Below the pieces are notes generated by a model. That model was not told the origin of the DNA. It made no database searches and worked only from the letters and a program-made list of their open reading frames with translations. A DNA stretch of 41,405 bases from a virus, in the IMG/VR virus record IMGVR_UViG_3300009034_000098, positions 1 through 41,405 of that record. The stretch is one strand, 5' to 3'. How positions within the stretch are numbered: position 1 is the stretch's first letter; each line of letters opens with the position of its first letter. The translations under genes and the position numbers were made by a program. Below are positions 38,712 to 41,405 of the stretch, one piece after another.

Positions 38712-38933
38712 CAAATCGCATGGTCTATTGAGTATTGACAGACAATGTATCTCTTCAATGTATGATTTTTTTACAAGGTCAATATATTAAAGATTATAAA
38801 AATCACAATTCTGAATGATTTCTTTGTAGTTTCAAAATTAAACTTTATATTATAATTCAAGGAAACGGTCACAAAAATTGAATATTTTCAGAAACGGAAT
38901 TAATTTTAAGTTCATTCTGAACATTGAAAAAAG
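38712..38933. other. AT-rich intergenic leader
   Basis: No gene is seen. The stretch is far more AT-rich than the preceding genes, with a second TATA-like CTTTATATTATAA near 38844 and two copies of GAAACGG (near 38862 and 38892). It probably holds control sites for the AbrB-like gene at 38975. Confidence 0.6.
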
Positions 38934-38942
38934 TTTATATAA
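38934..38942 (+). promoter_or_regulatory. archaeal promoter for the second AbrB-like gene
   Basis: TTGAAAAAAG followed by TTTATATAA. The predicted start near 38965 falls at an ATG of a 7-codon frame (MKYHGGE) that ends within the next gene. Confidence 0.75.
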
Positions 38943-38974
38943 TTGTAGTTACTATATATTAAATATGAAATATC

Positions 38975-39304
38975 ATGGAGGTGAGTAAAATAAAAAATGA
39001 TAACAAAGAATTGGTCCAAGATGGCAAACGGACACTTGTCAAAGAAAAGACACCCAAAAGTTCAACTATCAAAGATCCTCAGAAGTTAGTCACAAAAGAC
39101 CCAACTTTGTACAGACCAATAATGTTCTCTAGAAATACTGCTATGTTTACAATTCCGAGCACAATCAGAGATGACGCCAAGCTCGTTGAACTCTATAATG
39201 AGTCCCAAGGTGGCATTGTAAGTTATAACAAAGAAAATAACTCTATAGTTATATTTCTCGGTTATAAGAGACCAAGGAAACAGAAAGTGATCACAAAGAA
39301 ATGA
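38975..39304 (+). CDS. AbrB-like regulator (paralogue 2, AT-rich)
   Basis: 109 residues from ATG 38975; GTG 38981 aligns better with the start of the paralogue at 33795. The core FSRNTAMFTIPSTIRDDAKL and then GIVSYNKENNSIVIFLG matches it, and the N- and C-terminal parts are Lys-rich. Codon use is strongly AT-biased while paralogue 1 is GC-rich, so one copy came from another source. It is the last gene of the rightward arm and has its own promoter. Likely DNA-binding regulator, possibly of the nearby AT-rich site. Confidence 0.65.
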   Translation: MEVSKIKNDNKELVQDGKRTLVKEKTPKSSTIKDPQKLVTKDPTLYRPIMFSRNTAMFTIPSTIRDDAKLVELYNESQGGIVSYNKENNSIVIFLGYKRPRKQKVITKK

Positions 39305-39343
39305 ACCAAGAAGACAAACAATGAGATGACTTAAATATCCATA

Positions 39344-39354
39344 TTTTTTTTTTT
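39344..39354 (+). terminator. T11 terminator at the end of the rightward arm
   Basis: Eleven T residues 40 bases after the AbrB-like stop, where the arms converge. Confidence 0.75.
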
Positions 39355-39694
39355 GCACATATCATTGATGGTTGAACTCTATGGCGCATTGACTATTGCA
39401 CTTCACAGAACACTTTGAGTTATAACTATTGACCATTGACATTCACTATAATATGCTCGAGATATGCTTATAAGCATAGTCAATATGTCTTGCAACATAT
39501 TTTTATTTCTTTTTGCATATTAGATATGCTCATAGGCATATTGGATATGCTCAGCAATATAATATTATTTTTGAGCTATTACTCAAGATATAATTACTAT
39601 GTTTTGATTTGTAAACTTTCAAATTTTTTTGAACCTTGTTGGAGTTTATTAGACATGTTGCCTCAGACTACTTGAAGGCTTCTGTCGTAGAGAT
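39355..39694. other. AT-rich convergent intergenic region
   Basis: About 340 bases between the convergent arms with no credible gene. It contains ATTGAC three times (39388, 39428, 39435), the GATATGCT series and a 16-bp palindrome. A weak 79-codon frame on the plus strand is low-complexity Ile/Leu/Tyr and was rejected. Confidence 0.65.
39450..39551. repeat. GATATGCT repeats with 16-bp palindrome (origin or operator candidate)
   Basis: GATATGCT occurs at 39461, 39523 and 39544, with AATATGCT at 39450. The copy at 39461 is part of the perfect palindrome TATGCTTATAAGCATA (39463-39478); the copy at 39523 makes a similar imperfect one (39525-39540). Repeats plus AT-rich DNA are typical of iteron origins, or of a multi-site operator. 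Confidence 0.6.
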
Positions 39695-39700
39695 AAAAAA
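39695..39700 (-). terminator. T-tract terminator at the end of the leftward arm
   Basis: Six T residues on the minus strand, 11 bases after the last leftward stop. Confidence 0.5.
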
Positions 39701-39710
39701 GGATTGGAGA

Positions 39711-40139
39711 TTATGCAGCGTTGGCGCGTATCGTGATGTCAAAGGAAAACTCGGTTATGCCTGTGACGTTGGCGAAGATCTGCAATGTGAGATTTACCGG
39801 GAACCATTGACCCGGATCCAGCGTTTGGTTCGCGTAGTCCCAAGTCAGCCGTGAGTATCCAGACATATTACTAGGAGTATAATTCCCAGTTATAACCGCG
39901 AGAGTCACAGGGACGCTCCCCGCCGGGACGACGCTGATGTTCCTCGTGACACTGTCACCCGGCCACACGGTCCCCCAGTCAACATGATCCGCACTCGCGT
40001 CGAGCCCGATTACGCTAACGGTGCCGGAACTCGAGATCCTGGTGCTCGCCCAGTCGAGGTACGCCACAGCGAACACAGCGACCAGCAGCACGGCGACGGC
40101 GGCAACCAGCAACACCCTCCGCCAATTCAACGATATCAT
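39711..40139 (-). CDS. secreted or membrane-anchored sequon-rich beta protein
   Basis: 142 residues from ATG 40139. A basic start and hydrophobic segment (residues 9-28) form a signal anchor. The rest is a beta-sandwich-like domain with six N-glycosylation sequons (NIS, NYT, NMS, NQT, NLT, NVT) in about 75 residues. It resembles the outer domains of archaeal S-layer or surface proteins. Such density implies exposure outside the cell, either as a virion component or as a host-surface modifier. Last gene of the leftward arm. No family recognised. Confidence 0.75.
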   Translation of the reverse strand: MISLNWRRVLLVAAVAVLLVAVFAVAYLDWASTRISSSGTVSVIGLDASADHVDWGTVWPGDSVTRNISVVPAGSVPVTLAVITGNYTPSNMSGYSRLTWDYANQTLDPGQWFPVNLTLQIFANVTGITEFSFDITIRANAA

Positions 40140-40270
40140 TGCTCCTTGGCGGCGAGCCTCTCCATCGTCTTGACGCGATTGTCTATCGTATCCGCGACGT
40201 CCTCTATGAGGATCCGCCGCAGATGCTCAGGCAATTTCATTATGCGCCAGAACAAATCACTCCTTATCAA
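40136..40270 (-). CDS. small helical protein
   Basis: 44 residues from TTG 40270, overlapping the previous stop as TTGA; its stop overlaps the next start as ATGA. An in-frame ATG lies at 40240. LPEHLRRILIEDVADTIDNR is a clear amphipathic helix, and the rest is charged. Function not known. Stop/start overlaps at both ends support that it is real. Confidence 0.55.
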   Translation of the reverse strand: MIRSDLFWRIMKLPEHLRRILIEDVADTIDNRVKTMERLAAKEQ

Positions 40271-40686
40271 CCCAACACCCCCCTACATTGTTTCGGACGA
40301 ATCCGCTTCCACAGCTTCATCCCCGCGTACAGTATCAGGCTGTGAACGTACTCGGTCAATGCCCATTTCCAGAGCTGCTCCGCGTTGATCCCCCACCAGA
40401 ACAGCGATATCGGGATGGTTAGCGTTATGAGCATCGACGTCGAGACGAAGACCTTCATCAGCTTCCAACTCTGCGCCGCGGCCCTGACCTCCTCGACCCT
40501 CGGCCCGACCATCATCGCCGTCGGCCTCTGCTCCCGCCACCAGGCGAGCTTCTTGCGCTCCAGCTCCAGCGACTCCGCGTCCTGCCGCATCCGCCGCCAC
40601 GCCACCCACGACGTGAACGCAGTCCCGACCACGGAGACGACGAAGGTCGCCATGGACAGACCGAGGACGAGATCGACCGAACTCAT
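40267..40686 (-). CDS. three-segment membrane protein
   Basis: 139 residues from ATG 40686 (ATGA overlap); the longer frame to 40701 is less likely. Hydrophobic segments at about residues 6-30, 78-101 and 108-124, with a charged helical loop (MRQDAESLELERKKLAWWRE) between the first two. Layout could suit a holin or spanin-like protein but no family is recognised. It lies with a secreted protein and a zincin-like protein at the end of the arm. Confidence 0.7.
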   Translation of the reverse strand: MSSVDLVLGLSMATFVVSVVGTAFTSWVAWRRMRQDAESLELERKKLAWWREQRPTAMMVGPRVEEVRAAAQSWKLMKVFVSTSMLITLTIPISLFWWGINAEQLWKWALTEYVHSLILYAGMKLWKRIRPKQCRGVLG

Positions 40687-40979
40687 GAATCCACCATCCA
40701 AGCAAACAAATGCTCGGCTCTTTGCTGCAAATATCCGTCGAAGCCCTTCGGCATCAGTAGATAGTTTAAATCGAACATGTGAAAGATATTGTCAAAGCAT
40801 ATTGAAGCCCTCAAGCTTTCAACCAATTCAATCACCTCATGCAAGATCTCATGTGTCAAGCACATAGGCAGCATGTTTTCATAAACCTTCTGAGGATTGC
40901 CAAGTCTGAGGATGCCGTTGTTATATACGCCAAAATCGCCCGAGCAGCCACAGGGACATTCCTCAATAATGATCCTCAT
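40683..40979 (-). CDS. small zincin-like metallopeptidase
   Basis: 98 residues from ATG 40979 (ATGA overlap); the frame extends to 41078. THEILHEVIE at residues 42-51 gives HExxH with a following Glu, and RAEHLFAW near residue 88 could carry the third ligand. An N-terminal CPCGC may bind a second metal. Such small zincins are found in archaeal viruses and plasmids with unknown targets. Confidence 0.65.
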   Translation of the reverse strand: MRIIIEECPCGCSGDFGVYNNGILRLGNPQKVYENMLPMCLTHEILHEVIELVESLRASICFDNIFHMFDLNYLLMPKGFDGYLQQRAEHLFAWMVDS

Positions 40980-41260
40980 TTGAAGCTCGACTCCCACGGC
41001 GCGCCTTCCGGCCCGTACTTCACTATATGCCGCGTGTACGTAGTATGGATCTCCCATTCGGCACCGCAGTTCTGGCAAGTCTCCTCAGTCCCGTGCTTAC
41101 CGTGCACGAATACCGGACCCTCGCCGCAGACCGGACATGCGTCATCGAGAGCGTCCATGATGAAAATGTAAAAGTCCCCGGTAAACAGCTTCCCTTCTAA
41201 GTCCTTAAGTATGCCGTCGCGAACCTCAGCCTTCCACTCCTCATGAAACTTTGAGTTCAT
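40976..41260 (-). CDS. zinc-ribbon protein
   Basis: 94 residues from ATG 41260, which overlaps the nuclease stop as ATGA; the frame opens at 41272. CPVCGEGPV and TCQNCGAEW form a complete ribbon after a helical N-terminus. The next gene overlaps by ATGA. Possibly a nuclease partner by position. Confidence 0.7.
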   Translation of the reverse strand: MNSKFHEEWKAEVRDGILKDLEGKLFTGDFYIFIMDALDDACPVCGEGPVFVHGKHGTEETCQNCGAEWEIHTTYTRHIVKYGPEGAPWESSFK

Positions 41261-41405
41261 CTGAAGTCCCACTCCTTGCAGAAGTGCTCCTCGTCGAGAC
41301 GTATGAAGTAGTCGCGGCCCTGCGCGTTCCTGCCGCAGAACACCGGGACGCCCCCGAACATCGCCGCCAGCGCGCGCATCCGCCTTATGAGCTTCGGGTG
41401 CTGGA
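41257..41405 (-). CDS. Holliday-junction-resolvase-like nuclease (3' part, crosses the contig ends)
   Basis: The same gene as at 1-408: bases 41287-41405 repeat 1-119, and 41286-41257 carry its last ten codons (HFCKEWDFR and TGA). Joined across the circle it is 145 residues. Confidence 0.65.
   Translation of the reverse strand, partial: QHPKLIRRMRALAAMFGGVPVFCGRNAQGRDYFIRLDEEHFCKEWDFR
41287..41405. repeat. terminal direct repeat, right copy (circular overlap)
   Basis: Exact copy of 1-119. Confidence 0.93.

Noticed and set aside
39436-39675. 79-codon plus-strand frame in the AT-rich convergence zone
   Set aside because: Low-complexity Ile/Leu/Tyr/Ser product with no ribosome site, lying in repeat-rich AT DNA beyond the T11 terminator; best explained as chance.
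1-41405. tRNA genes and rRNA
   Set aside because: I found no T-arm consensus (GGTTCRAATCC) with a fitting acceptor stem on either strand while reading; a covariance-model search would be needed to exclude divergent tRNAs.

Overview
The window is the complete, circular genome of a tailed archaeal virus or its provirus/plasmid form. Bases 1-119 are repeated exactly at 41287-41405, so the unique circle is 41,286 bp and one gene (a Holliday-junction-resolvase-like nuclease) crosses the ends. The archaeal assignment rests on promoters with TTTATATA boxes preceded by purine-rich BRE-like bases (22978, 29479, 33544, 34251, 37016, 38934), GGAGGTGA ribosome sites, frequent ATA/AGG/AGA codons, T-tract terminators, a short family B DNA polymerase, a Cas4-like nuclease and an N-glycosylation-rich surface protein. 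The tailed-virus assignment rests on large terminase, portal, prohead protease, HK97-type capsid protein, tail tube protein, tail chaperones and tape measure. The host group cannot be fixed from sequence alone.

There are two divergent arms fired from back-to-back promoters at 22941-22986. The leftward arm runs from 22857 down through base 1 and on from 41286 to 39711. It carries, in order of transcription: receptor-binding/lectin and beta-helix proteins, head-tail adaptor, tail completion protein, tail tube, G/GT chaperone with a -1 frameshift site, gp10-like protein, short tape measure, baseplate hub and fibre. It then carries a DNA-repair and replication block (RHH-like protein, Vsr endonuclease, possible OB-fold protein, Cas4-like nuclease, PolB), a nucleotide block (deoxyribosyltransferase-like protein, ThyX, P-loop kinase), the terminase pair, a primase-helicase, the Hjc-like nuclease, a small zincin-like protein, membrane proteins and a secreted glycoprotein candidate. 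Almost every gene overlaps the next by ATGA, GTGA, TTGA or, unusually, CTGA.

The rightward arm starts with a protease fusion, cement protein, capsid protein and portal, then a tyrosine recombinase. After that come about 30 mostly tiny genes, many of them zinc-ribbon or single-membrane-segment proteins, two AbrB-like paralogues and an ImmA/IrrE-like metallopeptidase. This arm is divided by five same-orientation copies of a 13-bp sequence (GTCAACCTACTRG) at 24454, 29181, 33226, 36930 and 38699. Four lie between genes: three directly follow T-tract terminators and the fourth (33226) follows a small dyad. The next unit after each starts from its own TATA promoter. The layout looks like a row of exchangeable gene cassettes, and this is the most unusual feature of the window.

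The arms converge on a strongly AT-rich, gene-poor stretch (about 38700-39700) with a perfect 16-bp palindrome and repeated GATATGCT motifs, the best candidate for a replication origin or a control site. Many starts given here were moved from the longest open frame to the codon supported by a ribosome site or by a stop/start overlap.
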